NCBI RefSeq assembly: GCF_002112505.1
Contig: NZ_NEHW01000006.1
Span: 248,001-312,000, forward strand
Direction of reading: 5' to 3'
DNA length: 64,000 nt
Source of the DNA: Pseudomonas sp. R28(2017)
Lineage (GTDB): Bacteria; Pseudomonadota; Gammaproteobacteria; Pseudomonadales; Pseudomonadaceae
The position numbers were made by a program, and so were the translations under genes. The notes beneath the pieces were generated by a model. That model saw nothing but the letters and a program-made list of their open reading frames with translations. It searched no databases and was not told the DNA's origin. Shown piece by piece: positions 25,771 through 35,921 of this stretch (its first letter is position 1; every line of letters starts with the position of its first letter).

Positions 25771-27213
25771 TCAGTGCTGCTCGCCAGCCCGCTTCAGCAG
25801 CTTCTTGCAGCGCTCGGAAAGGTGCACCACACGCAGATGCTTGCCGGCCTTGGCATAGCGCTCACGCAAGGTCTTCAGCGCGGCAATCGCCGAGTAATCG
25901 ACAAAGCTCAAATGCTGGCAATCCAGCGTGACCTTGGCCGGGTCATTGGCCGGGTCGAACTGGTTGAGAAACGGCGTGGTCGAGGCAAAGAACAACGTGC
26001 CATGCACCTGGTAATGCTTGCCCCCTTCGCCGTCCTCGTGGCTGTCGGCATACAGCTCGCGGGCATGCTGCCAGGCAAAGTTCACCGCCGCGATGACGAT
26101 ACCGAACAACACCGCCGTGGCCAGGTCGGTGAACACCGTCACCACCGTCACCGCGATGATCGCCAGCACATCGCTCACCGGCACCTTGTGCAGCACCCGC
26201 AGCGAGGCCCAGGCAAAGGTCTGCTGGGCCACCACGAACATCACCCCGACCAGCGCCGCCAGCGGGATGCGCTCGATCAGCGGCGACAGGAACAGCACGA
26301 ACAGCAGGATCATCACCCCGGCCACCACGCCCGACAACCGGCCACGGCCATTGGAGCTGAGGTTGATCACGGTCTGGCCGATCATCGCGCAGCCGCCCAT
26401 GCCCCCGCACATACCAGAGATCATGTTGGCAGCACCCAGCGCCACGCATTCACGGTCCGGGTAGCCGCGGCTCTCGGTGATTTCGTCGGTGAGGTTGAGG
26501 GTCAGCAGGGTTTCCAGCAGGCCGACCATGGCCATCAGCACCGCGTAGGGGGCGATGATCTTCAGGGTTTCGAGGTTCCACGGCACTTGCGGCAAGGCCA
26601 GCTGCGGCAGGCCACCGGCAATGTGCGCCATGTCGCCGAGGGTGCGGGTCGGCAGGTCGAGCAGGTACACCAGCGCGCCAACCCCGAGGATCGCCACCAG
26701 CGCCGGCGGCACCGCACGGGTCAGCTTGGGCAGCACGTAGACCACCAGCATGGTCAGCGCCACCAGGCCGATCATCAGGTACAGCGGTGCACCACTGAGC
26801 CAGTGCTCGCCGTCCTTGAAGTGCTCCAGCTGAGCCATGGCGATGACAATCGCCAGGCCGTTGACGAAGCCGAGCATCACCGGGTACGGCACCAGCCGCA
26901 CCAGCTTGCCCAGCCGCAACAGGCCGAACAGGATCATCACCACCCCGCCCAGCAGCACCGTGGCCAGCAGGTATTGCACACCGTGTTGCACCACCAGGGC
27001 GACGATCACCACCGCCATGGAGCCTGCGGCACCGGAAATCATCCCGGGTCGGCCGCCGAACAATGCCGTGAGGGTGCAGATGATGAAGGCGCCATACAGG
27101 CCCATCAGGGGGTTGAGATGGGCCACCAGGGCAAAGGCGATGCATTCAGGCACCAAGGCAAACGAGGTGGTCAGGCCGGCGAGCAGGTCGGCGCGTAGTC
27201 GGGCGGGTTTCAT
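25771..27213 (-). CDS. SulP family inorganic anion transporter
   Basis: Membrane transporter of sulfate, bicarbonate or related anions. The 480-residue product has the SulP core with about 12 hydrophobic segments (opening LRADLLAGLTTSFALVPECIAFA), the conserved GGMGGCAMIGQTVINL region, and a C-terminal STAS domain (about residues 405-480) with LDCQHLSFVDYSAIAALKTL. The start was placed at the ATG at 27213, with CAGGA five bases upstream; an ATG two codons earlier touches that site. Substrate cannot be told from sequence; some pseudomonad relatives work with carbonic anhydrases, but none is adjacent here. Confidence 0.9.
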   Translation of the reverse strand: MKPARLRADLLAGLTTSFALVPECIAFALVAHLNPLMGLYGAFIICTLTALFGGRPGMISGAAGSMAVVIVALVVQHGVQYLLATVLLGGVVMILFGLLRLGKLVRLVPYPVMLGFVNGLAIVIAMAQLEHFKDGEHWLSGAPLYLMIGLVALTMLVVYVLPKLTRAVPPALVAILGVGALVYLLDLPTRTLGDMAHIAGGLPQLALPQVPWNLETLKIIAPYAVLMAMVGLLETLLTLNLTDEITESRGYPDRECVALGAANMISGMCGGMGGCAMIGQTVINLSSNGRGRLSGVVAGVMILLFVLFLSPLIERIPLAALVGVMFVVAQQTFAWASLRVLHKVPVSDVLAIIAVTVVTVFTDLATAVLFGIVIAAVNFAWQHARELYADSHEDGEGGKHYQVHGTLFFASTTPFLNQFDPANDPAKVTLDCQHLSFVDYSAIAALKTLRERYAKAGKHLRVVHLSERCKKLLKRAGEQH

Positions 27214-27305
27214 GGGCATCCTGTGGTGCGGTCCTGGCGGACAGTACGAAAAACAAGGGGCGCGATGTTACGGAATTTGTCAGACAGCGGCCACCGCAAG
27301 GCGTG

Positions 27306-28466
27306 TCATCGGCCTGTGCGGGTCAGCCACTGCGCCATGGACGCGTCCTCCAAGGCGTACTCGCCGCGGTTGGCCTTCCACACCAGCTCCTTGTCGCGCA
27401 GGGCATCCAGGGCCTTCTGCACATTGGGCGTGCTGGCGTTGACCTCAGCCCCGGCCTGCTCCAGCTTGCGTGCGACATCGAGCAAGGTCTGCTCGGTGAA
27501 CGGCGAGAACGGCTGCCGGCCCTGTGCGCGCTCGGCCATGACTTCAAGCACCGCCTGTTGCAAGGGTGATAGCTCATTCCAGGCGCTTTCGTAGTCACTC
27601 CACACCCCGGCCTGGTGATTGAGCGCACCGGTGCGCAACAACTCACCCAGGTTGGCCGCCTCGCCCAACCCCACACTGACCTCGGCCAACAATTTGTTGA
27701 GCATTTCCGGCCGCCGCCCGACCAACTCGAAGGCATATTCCAGGTCGTCGGCCTTGAACTGGTTGCTGTCGGCCAGGCGGCGGTTCCACAGCTCGGTAAT
27801 GAAGCCGACATACTCACGCCCCAGCAACGGGAACGGGGTGATGCTGGCACCGAAGAACGGCTGCTTGCTCTTGAGCACCAGGTTGGCGAGTTTGTCACGG
27901 CTGGAGCCGGTGAACACCAGGCGCAGACCGTCCGGGCGGTCTCCGCGATTGAGATGGTCGCGTGCCGCCTTGAGGGCGAACATGGCATTGAGGCCGTCTT
28001 CACTGTTGAGCGCGTGCTGCGCTTCATCGATGATCAGCACTACCATCTGCCCTGACACCTGGTGCAGCACCGCCAGCGCCTGGGCCAGGGTGGTACCGGC
28101 TGGCAGCTGCGGGCGGGTGAAGTCCCAGCTGAGGGTACGCAGCAGGTTGATCTTGTCGATGCCCGCTTTCTTCGCAGCCTTGGCCAACGCACTCTCGAAA
28201 CCGCCCAGCGCGGTGCCGATGGCGCCGCTGATCAGGTCGGCCGGAGCGGCGTCGCGGTCCGACCACAGGTCGACATACACCGGCAGCCAGCCACGCTGCA
28301 CGCACTCGGGGATGAAGTCGTTGTTGAGGAAGGTGCTCTTGCCGGTACGCCGAGGCGCAGCCAGGAACATGCCCGAGCTGTAATCGACCAGCGACTCGCC
28401 GGCCAGATCCTGGGCAAGGGCTTTGGCCAACTGATCGCGACGCAGCAGCGGACGGGAAGGTGACAT
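27306..28466 (-). CDS. Orphan AAA/STAND-like P-loop ATPase
   Basis: A 386-residue P-loop ATPase of unknown role. The Walker A motif is AAPRRTGKST at residues 36-45, Walker B is MVVLIIDEAQHAL at about 140-152, and FTGSSRDKL near 184-192 is a sensor-1-like segment, all like the ATPase_2 / ORC-type ATPases. The C-terminal third (about 290-386) is a winged-helix-like region (LSPLQQAVLEVMAE, TPNVQKALDALRDKELV). No nuclease or effector domain is visible. It is monocistronic, with a distinctive A/T-rich upstream region containing repeats of AAGATAA around a CTATAA-T-TTATAG palindrome, suggesting self-regulation. A DNA-related or sensing role is plausible but unproven. Confidence 0.78.
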   Translation of the reverse strand: MSPSRPLLRRDQLAKALAQDLAGESLVDYSSGMFLAAPRRTGKSTFLNNDFIPECVQRGWLPVYVDLWSDRDAAPADLISGAIGTALGGFESALAKAAKKAGIDKINLLRTLSWDFTRPQLPAGTTLAQALAVLHQVSGQMVVLIIDEAQHALNSEDGLNAMFALKAARDHLNRGDRPDGLRLVFTGSSRDKLANLVLKSKQPFFGASITPFPLLGREYVGFITELWNRRLADSNQFKADDLEYAFELVGRRPEMLNKLLAEVSVGLGEAANLGELLRTGALNHQAGVWSDYESAWNELSPLQQAVLEVMAERAQGRQPFSPFTEQTLLDVARKLEQAGAEVNASTPNVQKALDALRDKELVWKANRGEYALEDASMAQWLTRTGR

Positions 28467-28480
28467 GCCATTATCCTCAA

Positions 28481-28529
28481 TTATCTTTCCAACTATAATT
28501 TATAGCCTACAAGATAAAACAAGATAAAA
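28481..28529. promoter_or_regulatory. Operator-like A/T-rich repeat cluster upstream of the ATPase
   Basis: CTATAATTTATAG is a 13-bp perfect palindrome at 28493-28505. It is flanked by TTATCTT at 28481-28487 and its complement AAGATAA twice at 28511-28517 and 28521-28527, the latter within a tandem CAAGATAAAA repeat. The region is far more A/T-rich than its surroundings and lies 14-63 bp before the ATPase start, a position suited to repression. Confidence 0.55.
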
Positions 28530-28634
28530 CACCCTCCTCTCCTTCCCTGGCAGGCCTGCAGACGGGCAGCTGTGATCCAGGCCCGGCAAATACCTGACAA
28601 ATTTGCCATCATGTTGATTCCACCTGCGGAGATC

Positions 28635-29375
28635 ATGGACATGCCGCTACGCCCCCTATTCACTGCCCTGCTGCTGACTGCCAGCCTCACCGCCCAGGCC
28701 GCCACCGAGGTGGTGCCGCTGCAGCATCGCAGCAGCGCCGAACTGCTGCCCGCCGCCCAGGCTTTCATCGGCCGCGACGGCACGGTCAGCGCCTTCGAGA
28801 ACAAGCTGATCGTCAATGCCAGCCCCGAACGCATCGACGACCTGCGCACCCTGCTGCAACAGCTGGACACCACGCCCAAGCGCCTGCTGATCAGCGTCGA
28901 CAACAGCGACAGCAACTACCAGGACAACCGTGGCAACGGCCAGGTCATCCGCTACGGCACCAGCAACCGCGACGGCGGCCTGCAGCAGATCCAGGCCAGC
29001 GAGGGGCAACCGGCACTGATCCAGGTCGGCCAGAGCATCCCGATCACCAGCACCAGCACCGACGGCTACGGGCGTATCCAGAGCAACACCGAATACCGCA
29101 ATGTGACCCAGGGCTTCTACGTCACGCCAAGCCTGAGCGGAGATACGGTTCGTCTGCAAATCAGCACCAATAATGACCGAATGAGTCAGGAACGTGCCGA
29201 TGTAGTGAAAGTTCAAAGTACCGACACGACCGTCAGCGGAAGGCTCGGTGAGTGGATCACCCTGGCCGGTTACAACCAGCAGAGCCAAGCTGAACGCAAC
29301 CCGTCAAGCCGTACCTACAGCACGCAACGGGGTGAAAACATGACATTGCGTGTCAAAGTCGACCTTCTGGACTGA
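28635..29375 (+). CDS. Small secretin-domain-like exported protein
   Basis: A 246-residue protein with a signal peptide (cleavage near AQA-ATE), an N-terminal secretin N-like module (about residues 25-95: VVPLQHRSSAELLPAA, NKLIVNASPERIDDLRTLLQ) and a region like the end of the secretin domain (QGFYVTPSLSGDTVRLQIS, RLGEWITLAGYN). It is far too short to be a full secretin pore and has no type II/III secretion genes beside it. It may assist an outer-membrane channel or be a remnant. The ATG at 28635 follows GCGGAGATC; earlier starts lack a site. Divergent from the ATPase. Confidence 0.8.
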   Translation: MDMPLRPLFTALLLTASLTAQAATEVVPLQHRSSAELLPAAQAFIGRDGTVSAFENKLIVNASPERIDDLRTLLQQLDTTPKRLLISVDNSDSNYQDNRGNGQVIRYGTSNRDGGLQQIQASEGQPALIQVGQSIPITSTSTDGYGRIQSNTEYRNVTQGFYVTPSLSGDTVRLQISTNNDRMSQERADVVKVQSTDTTVSGRLGEWITLAGYNQQSQAERNPSSRTYSTQRGENMTLRVKVDLLD

Positions 29376-29387
29376 TCCCAGGCAAAT

Positions 29388-29410
29388 CAAGGCCTCGACC
29401 AAAGGCCTTG
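29388..29410. terminator. Hairpin after the secretin-like gene
   Basis: CAAGGCCT (29388-29395) pairs with AGGCCTTG (29403-29410) around a 7-base loop, 13 bp after the stop codon at 29375. There is no T-run behind it, so it is a weak or Rho-assisted terminator at best. Confidence 0.45.
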
Positions 29411-29474
29411 AAACTGACCGCCAAGTCGCATTAGACCAAAGATGTAGTAAGTAGAAAAAAGCACTACAAAACAT

Positions 29475-29504
29475 TTGACAGGGTGTTTTTCCCAAGGGCA
29501 TGAT
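29475..29504 (+). promoter_or_regulatory. Sigma-70-like promoter for aceA
   Basis: A perfect -35 TTGACA (29475-29480), an 18-bp spacer and a -10 CATGAT (29499-29504, four of six) predict transcription from about 29511, leaving a leader of about 354 nt before aceA. Confidence 0.55.
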
Positions 29505-29510
29505 GGCCTC

Positions 29511-29864
29511 GCTCCCGCTAATCAGGGGCCCTGGCAAGGGCCTTCGAGGCGTCCTCCTCCCACCCCTGGAGGCACCTCGTGTCTATACGGCCCACAAGGC
29601 GGTTCGACGGGATTGCGACTGCAACGAAGAAGTTGTCCCGAGGGACGGAAGCGCATCACCGCAGTTCTGGCAATCGCGTAGCACCGCAGCAAGGCAACCA
29701 CGAGCCGACCTGCCGGAGCACACATGCGCCTGGCCTGCACCCCTTCCCCTTCGAGCCTTCGCGTTCGCCGCCGCACTCCCCCGGACAGGACAGCCGCCAG
29801 GTCCCTGATCAGCCCCGAGCATCAGCACAATTAACCCAAGATCGATGCGACGAGGTTTATTTCC
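29511..29864 (+). ncRNA. Long structured 5' leader of aceA
   Basis: This stretch of about 354 bp without a gene holds nested hairpins. GGCCCT/AGGGCC lies at 29527-29542. CGAGG (29545-29549) pairs with CCTCG (29575-29579) around CCTCC/GGAGG (29553-29557/29568-29572). CGGGA (29608-29612) pairs with TCCCG (29636-29640) around CAAC/GTTG. Several exposed GGA motifs (ACGGA, CCGGA, AGGA) could attract RsmA-type proteins. I do not recognise a known riboswitch or sRNA family. Confidence 0.45.
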
Positions 29865-31190
29865 ATGGCACTGACACGCGAACAGCAAATTGCAGCCCTC
29901 GAGAAAGACTGGGCCGAGAACCCGCGCTGGAAAGGCGTGACCCGTACCTACACCGCCGCCGATGTCGTTCGCCTGCGTGGCTCGCTGCAGCCTGAGCACA
30001 CTTTCGCTCGCCAGGGCGCAGAAAAACTGTGGAAGCTGGTCACCCAGGGTGCCCACCCGTCCTTCCGCCCAGAAAAAGATTTCGTCAACTGCATGGGCGC
30101 CCTGACCGGCGGCCAGGCAGTGCAGCAGGTCAAAGCCGGCATCCAGGCCATCTACCTGTCGGGCTGGCAGGTGGCCGCCGACAACAACTCGGCCGAGTCC
30201 ATGTACCCAGACCAGTCGCTGTACCCGGTCGACTCGGTACCGACCGTGGTCAAGCGCATCAACAACGCGTTCCGCCGCGCCGACCAGATCCAGTGGAAGG
30301 CCGGCAAGAACCCGGGCGATGATGGCTACATCGACTACTTCGCACCGATCGTGGCCGACGCCGAAGCCGGTTTCGGCGGCGTACTCAACGCCTACGAACT
30401 GATGAAGAACATGATCGAAGCGGGCGCCGCCGGCGTGCACTTCGAAGACCAGCTGGCCTCGGTGAAAAAATGCGGCCACATGGGCGGCAAGGTCCTGGTA
30501 CCGACCCAGGAGGCCGTGCAGAAGCTGGTGGCAGCCCGCCTGGCTGCCGACGTTGCCGGCGTGCCGACCATCATCCTGGCCCGTACCGACGCCAACGCCG
30601 CCGACCTGCTGACCAGCGACTGCGACCCGTACGACCAGCCGTTCGTGATTGGCGAGCGTACCCGTGAAGGCTTCTACAAGGTGCGTGCCGGCCTCGACCA
30701 GGCTATCGCCCGCGGCCTGGCCTACGCCCCGTACGCCGACCTGATCTGGTGCGAAACCGCCAAGCCCGACCTGGACGAAGCCCGTCGCTTTGCCGAAGCC
30801 ATCAAAAAGGAATACCCGGACCAACTGCTGTCGTACAACTGCTCGCCGTCCTTCAACTGGAAGAAGAACCTGGACGACGCGACCATCGCCAAGTTCCAGC
30901 GCGAGCTGTCGGCCATGGGCTACAAGCACCAGTTCATCACCCTGGCCGGTATTCACAACATGTGGCACGGCATGTTCAACCTGGCGCACGACTACGCCCG
31001 CAACGACATGACCGCCTACGTGAAGCTGCAGGAGCAGGAATTCGCCGACGCCAGCAAGGGCTACACCTTCGTGGCGCACCAGCAGGAAGTCGGCACCGGC
31101 TACTTCGACGACATGACCACCGTGATCCAGGGTGGCGCTTCGTCGGTGACCGCGCTGACCGGCTCGACCGAGGAAGAGCAGTTCCACTGA
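29865..31190 (+). CDS. aceA: Isocitrate lyase
   Basis: Splits isocitrate into glyoxylate and succinate in the glyoxylate shunt, needed for growth on acetate and fatty acids. The 441-residue product carries the family signature [11 protein letters not shown] (residues about 202-212) with the catalytic Cys, plus GGRQALT-equivalent [31 protein letters not shown] and NCSPSFNW. The length and sequence fit the E. coli-type (about 434) enzyme rather than the longer 531-residue form of P. aeruginosa. The ATG at 29865 follows GAGG. It has its own promoter with a long leader and a strong terminator, so it is monocistronic; aceB/glcB is not adjacent. Confidence 0.95.
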   Translation: MALTREQQIAALEKDWAENPRWKGVTRTYTAADVVRLRGSLQPEHTFARQGAEKLWKLVTQGAHPSFRPEKDFVNCMGALTGGQAVQQVKAGIQAIYLSGWQVAADNNSAESMYPDQSLYPVDSVPTVVKRINNAFRRADQIQWKAGKNPGDDGYIDYFAPIVADAEAGFGGVLNAYELMKNMIEAGAAGVHFEDQLASVKKCGHMGGKVLVPTQEAVQKLVAARLAADVAGVPTIILARTDANAADLLTSDCDPYDQPFVIGERTREGFYKVRAGLDQAIARGLAYAPYADLIWCETAKPDLDEARRFAEAIKKEYPDQLLSYNCSPSFNWKKNLDDATIAKFQRELSAMGYKHQFITLAGIHNMWHGMFNLAHDYARNDMTAYVKLQEQEFADASKGYTFVAHQQEVGTGYFDDMTTVIQGGASSVTALTGSTEEEQFH

Positions 31191-31207
31191 TAGTGGGTTG
31201 CTGACAG

Positions 31208-31247
31208 AGGCCCGGGGCTTGCCAAAGCCTCGGGCCTTTCTTTTTGT
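31208..31247 (+). terminator. Rho-independent terminator of aceA
   Basis: A 13-bp stem (AGGCCCGGGGCTT with AAGCCTCGGGCCT, one G-T pair) with a 4-base loop is followed by TTTCTTTTTG, 18 bp after the aceA stop. Confidence 0.9.
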
Positions 31248-31251
31248 TGCA

Positions 31252-31349
31252 CCGGCCCTTTCGCGGGCAAGCCCGCTCCCACAGGATTACCGCAGCCCTC
31301 GAACTGTGCACAGTACCTGTGGGAGCGGGCTTGCCCGCGAAAGGGCCGG
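31252..31349. repeat. REPIN between aceA and the YhhN gene
   Basis: CCGGCCCTTTCGCGGGCAAG with CCCGCTCCCACAG and, inverted, CTGTGGGAGCGGGCTTGCCC then GCGAAAGGGCCGG. It directly follows the aceA terminator. An open frame runs through it into the YhhN gene but is unlikely to be translated. Confidence 0.94.
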
Positions 31350-31414
31350 AACAGGCCGAAGCAGAACCCAGAATCAGGGCTATGCTTGTGGCAGCACAGC
31401 AGCAAGGACCGCCC

Positions 31415-32077
31415 ATGCCCCGTCCAAGCCACTTGATGATCCTCGCCCTGGCCGCCGCTGCTCTCTATATATATGCAGTGGCCAGCGACAACGCCCTGCT
31501 CGGCCTGCTGGCCAAGCCTGTCCCGGTACTGGCCCTGATCGCCTGGCTGCGTAGCGCTCCCGTAACACCCTATCGGCGCTGGATCACCGTCGGCCTGGCC
31601 TTCTCGATACTCGGCGATATCCTTTTGGCCATCCCTGCCGAGTTGTTCGTATTCGGCCTGGCCGCCTTCCTCTGCGCCCACCTCGCCTACCTGCGCGCCT
31701 ATTGCGGCAGGACCCTGCGCCCCGCCTTGCCCGCATTGTTGTTGAGCGCCATCACCGGCATCACCCTGTTCGGCGTGCTTGCCAGCCACGGCCTTGGCCC
31801 GCTGCTGGCCCCGGTCGCGGTCTACGCACTGGCCATCAGCGCCATGCTCTGGCGCTCGCTGGCCTGCGGCGGTGTCGCCGCGTTGGGCGCGTGCCTGTTC
31901 GTGTTCTCCGACAGCCTGATCGGCATCGACCGCTTCGTCAGCCCGTTTGCTGCCGCGCCCTACCTGATCATCCTCGCCTACTGGCTCGGCCAGTGGGCGA
32001 TCGCTACATCAGCGCACCACGGCTCAACCGGCAAAGTATTGACCCAGAGCGGTGCGCGAGGCGTCGGAAGCTGCTAG
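31415..32077 (+). CDS. YhhN family membrane protein (lysoplasmalogenase-like)
   Basis: A 220-residue integral membrane protein of the YhhN/TMEM86 family, whose animal and some bacterial members hydrolyse lysoplasmalogen; the bacterial role is poorly known. About seven to eight hydrophobic helices fill the protein, with the family segments GDILLAIP (Asp in the second third), CAHLAYLRAY and FVFSDSLIGIDRF, whose Asp residues are the likely catalytic pair. I placed the start at the ATG at 31415 behind AAGGA; the frame is open upstream to 31244, but that part is REP sequence. The last 20 residues are poorly conserved in appearance. Confidence 0.83.
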   Translation: MPRPSHLMILALAAAALYIYAVASDNALLGLLAKPVPVLALIAWLRSAPVTPYRRWITVGLAFSILGDILLAIPAELFVFGLAAFLCAHLAYLRAYCGRTLRPALPALLLSAITGITLFGVLASHGLGPLLAPVAVYALAISAMLWRSLACGGVAALGACLFVFSDSLIGIDRFVSPFAAAPYLIILAYWLGQWAIATSAHHGSTGKVLTQSGARGVGSC

Positions 32078-32169
32078 AACACGAGTATTTCGCATTTGCA
32101 AGCAGGGGAAATCTGCAGATGAACTTTACAAGGTGCAGAAGAGCCCAATTAGAAGGCGTCAGATCAAAT

Positions 32170-32188
32170 GATATTAATTATCATTACG
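32170..32188. promoter_or_regulatory. Candidate Fur box upstream of nuo
   Basis: GATATTAATTATCATTACG matches 14 of 19 bases of the classical Fur consensus. It lies in the 381-bp A/T-rich region between the YhhN gene and nuoA, about 270 bp before the nuoA ATG. No small ORF or PrrF-like RNA is recognisable here. Confidence 0.45.
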
Positions 32189-32320
32189 AAGTTTGTAATT
32201 CGTTACCAGTCGCAAGAAACATAATTAACAAAACCGCATGCAATGCCCGAATCTCAAGGGTTTCAGCCAGTTAGGCGCGGGTTTTGTTCTAAATCCTACG
32301 AATAAATTTGCAACGGAAAT

Positions 32321-32349
32321 TTTACTTGCACCGGGTTTACCCATAAAAT
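32321..32349 (+). promoter_or_regulatory. Candidate nuo operon promoter
   Basis: TTTACT (32321-32326), a 17-bp spacer and TAAAAT (32344-32349) predict transcription near 32356, about 100 nt before nuoA. The 381-bp gap 32078-32458 otherwise holds only the Fur-like site and A/T-rich sequence. Confidence 0.5.
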
Positions 32350-32458
32350 CAGCGCGATTGATTCAGCTGCGACATTTGGTCACTGCACCTGCGACACCAC
32401 GTCGCCGCTCTACTTATTTCAGACTGCAGAGCTGGGTCTCTGTATAAGGATTTCTAGC

Positions 32459-32872
32459 ATGTCCGATTCGGCAGGACTCATCGCCCACAACTGGGGCTTT
32501 GCCATCTTCCTCCTGGGTGTCGTCGGCCTGTGTGCCTTCATGCTCGGTCTCTCCAGCCTGCTCGGTAGCAAGGCCTGGGGCCGCGCCAAGAACGAACCCT
32601 TCGAATCCGGCATGCTGCCCGTCGGCAGCGCCCGCCTGCGCCTGTCCGCCAAATTCTATCTGGTCGCGATGCTGTTCGTGATCTTCGATATCGAAGCCCT
32701 CTTCCTGTATGCATGGTCTGTGTCCGTCCGCGAAAGCGGCTGGACCGGATTCGTCGAAGCACTCGTTTTCATAGCAATTCTGTTGGCTGGTCTTGTCTAC
32801 CTATGGCGCGTCGGAGCTCTTGACTGGGCACCCGAAGGTCGCCGCAAGCGGCAAGCGAAGCTGAAACAATGA
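32459..32872 (+). CDS. nuoA: NADH:quinone oxidoreductase subunit A
   Basis: Small membrane subunit of complex I that helps form the quinone-access region with NuoH and NuoJ. The 137-residue product has three transmembrane helices (about residues 12-34, 62-84, 92-114) and the conserved first-loop segment [11 protein letters not shown] followed by [20 protein letters not shown] with its essential acidic residues. It starts with the ATG at 32459 behind AAGGA and opens the 13-gene operon. Confidence 0.96.
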
Positions 32873-32882
32873 GGCTTTGGCA

Positions 32883-33560
32883 ATGCAATACAATCTCACC
32901 AGAATCGATCCGGATGCGCCCAACGAGCAATACCCGGTAGGTGATCGGGAAACCGTCACCGACCAGCTGCTCGAGGACCAGGTCCACAAGAACATCTTCA
33001 TGGGCAAGCTTGAAGATGTGATGCGTGGCGCGGTCAACTGGGGTCGCAAGAACTCCCTCTGGCCGTACAACTTCGGCCTGTCCTGCTGCTACGTGGAAAT
33101 GACCACGGCCTTCACGGCACCCCACGACATCGCCCGCTTCGGCGCCGAAGTCATCCGGGCCTCGCCGCGTCAGGCCGACTTCATGGTCATCGCCGGTACC
33201 TGCTTCGTCAAGATGGCGCCGATCATCCAGCGCCTGTACGAGCAGATGCTCGAGCCGAAGTGGGTCATCTCCATGGGTTCGTGCGCCAACTCCGGTGGCA
33301 TGTACGACATCTACTCGGTCGTTCAGGGGGTCGACAAGTTCCTCCCCGTGGACGTCTACGTGCCTGGCTGCCCGCCGCGCCCTGAGGCTTTCCTGCAAGG
33401 CTTGATGCTGCTGCAGGAGTCGATCGGCCAAGAACGACGCCCGCTTTCCTGGGTGGTTGGTGATCAAGGCATCTACCGTGCCGAGATGCCCGCCCAGAAA
33501 GACCTGCGTCGCGAACAGCGCATTGCGGTAACCAACCTGCGCAGCCCCGACGAAGTCTGA
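32883..33560 (+). CDS. nuoB: NADH:quinone oxidoreductase subunit B
   Basis: Peripheral-arm subunit that carries the terminal [4Fe-4S] cluster N2 next to the quinone site. The Cys ligands are visible in [10 protein letters not shown] (the adjacent Cys pair), GSCANSGG and GCPPRPE. Length 225 aa, typical for pseudomonads. I used the ATG at 32883 (MQYNLTRID); a TTG two codons earlier is also open. The gap to nuoA is 10 bp. Confidence 0.97.
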   Translation: MQYNLTRIDPDAPNEQYPVGDRETVTDQLLEDQVHKNIFMGKLEDVMRGAVNWGRKNSLWPYNFGLSCCYVEMTTAFTAPHDIARFGAEVIRASPRQADFMVIAGTCFVKMAPIIQRLYEQMLEPKWVISMGSCANSGGMYDIYSVVQGVDKFLPVDVYVPGCPPRPEAFLQGLMLLQESIGQERRPLSWVVGDQGIYRAEMPAQKDLRREQRIAVTNLRSPDEV

Positions 33561-33621
33561 TCCAGCGACCTGCCGCCCGCTCCCGAAGGAGCCGGCGGCC
33601 TGGCTTCATTCTTAACGCTGA

Positions 33622-35421
<1,800 letters not shown>

Positions 35422-35423
35422 GC

Positions 35424-35921
35424 ATGAACAGCACGCTTATCCAGACAGACCGTTTCGCCCTGAGCGAAACCGAGCGCTCGGCCATCGAGCACGAAATGCA
35501 TCACTACGAGGACCCGCGCGCGGCGTCCATCGAAGCCCTGAAGATCGTCCAGAAGGAACGTGGCTGGGTGCCGGATGGCGCCATCCACGCCATCGGCGAA
35601 GTGCTGGGCATCCCGGCCAGCGACGTCGAGGGTGTGGCCACCTTCTACAGCCAGATCTTCCGCCAGCCGGTTGGCCGCCACATCATCCGTGTGTGCGACA
35701 GCATGGTCTGCTACATCGGCGGCCACGAATCGGTGGTCAGCCAGATCCAGAGCGAACTGGGCATCGGCCTCGGCCAGACCACCGCGGACGGGCGCTTCAC
35801 CCTGCTGCCGGTGTGCTGCCTGGGCAACTGCGACAAGGCCCCGGCGCTGATGATCGACGACGACACCTTCGGTGACGTGCAGCCGGCCGGCGTTTCCAAA
35901 CTGCTGGAGGGTTACGTATGA
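35424..35921 (+). CDS. nuoE: NADH:quinone oxidoreductase subunit E
   Basis: Peripheral NADH-dehydrogenase module subunit with the [2Fe-2S] cluster N1a. Its four Cys ligands appear as CDSMVC (two Cys four apart) and CCLGNC (CxxxC). Length 165 aa. The stop overlaps the nuoF ATG by 4 bp (ATGA), which couples translation of the two partner subunits. Confidence 0.96.
   Translation: MNSTLIQTDRFALSETERSAIEHEMHHYEDPRAASIEALKIVQKERGWVPDGAIHAIGEVLGIPASDVEGVATFYSQIFRQPVGRHIIRVCDSMVCYIGGHESVVSQIQSELGIGLGQTTADGRFTLLPVCCLGNCDKAPALMIDDDTFGDVQPAGVSKLLEGYV

Noticed and set aside
29500..29808. A 102-codon open frame in the aceA leader
   Set aside because: It begins upstream of the predicted transcript start, lacks a ribosome binding site and has arbitrary composition; the stems explain the sequence better.
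31244..31414. N-terminal extension of the YhhN protein
   Set aside because: The extra 57 codons are REPIN sequence plus linker; the ATG at 31415 has AAGGA upstream and begins the first hydrophobic segment.
32078..32458. A PrrF-like small RNA behind the Fur-like site
   Set aside because: No PrrF-like core and no stem-loop with a T-run could be found in either direction.
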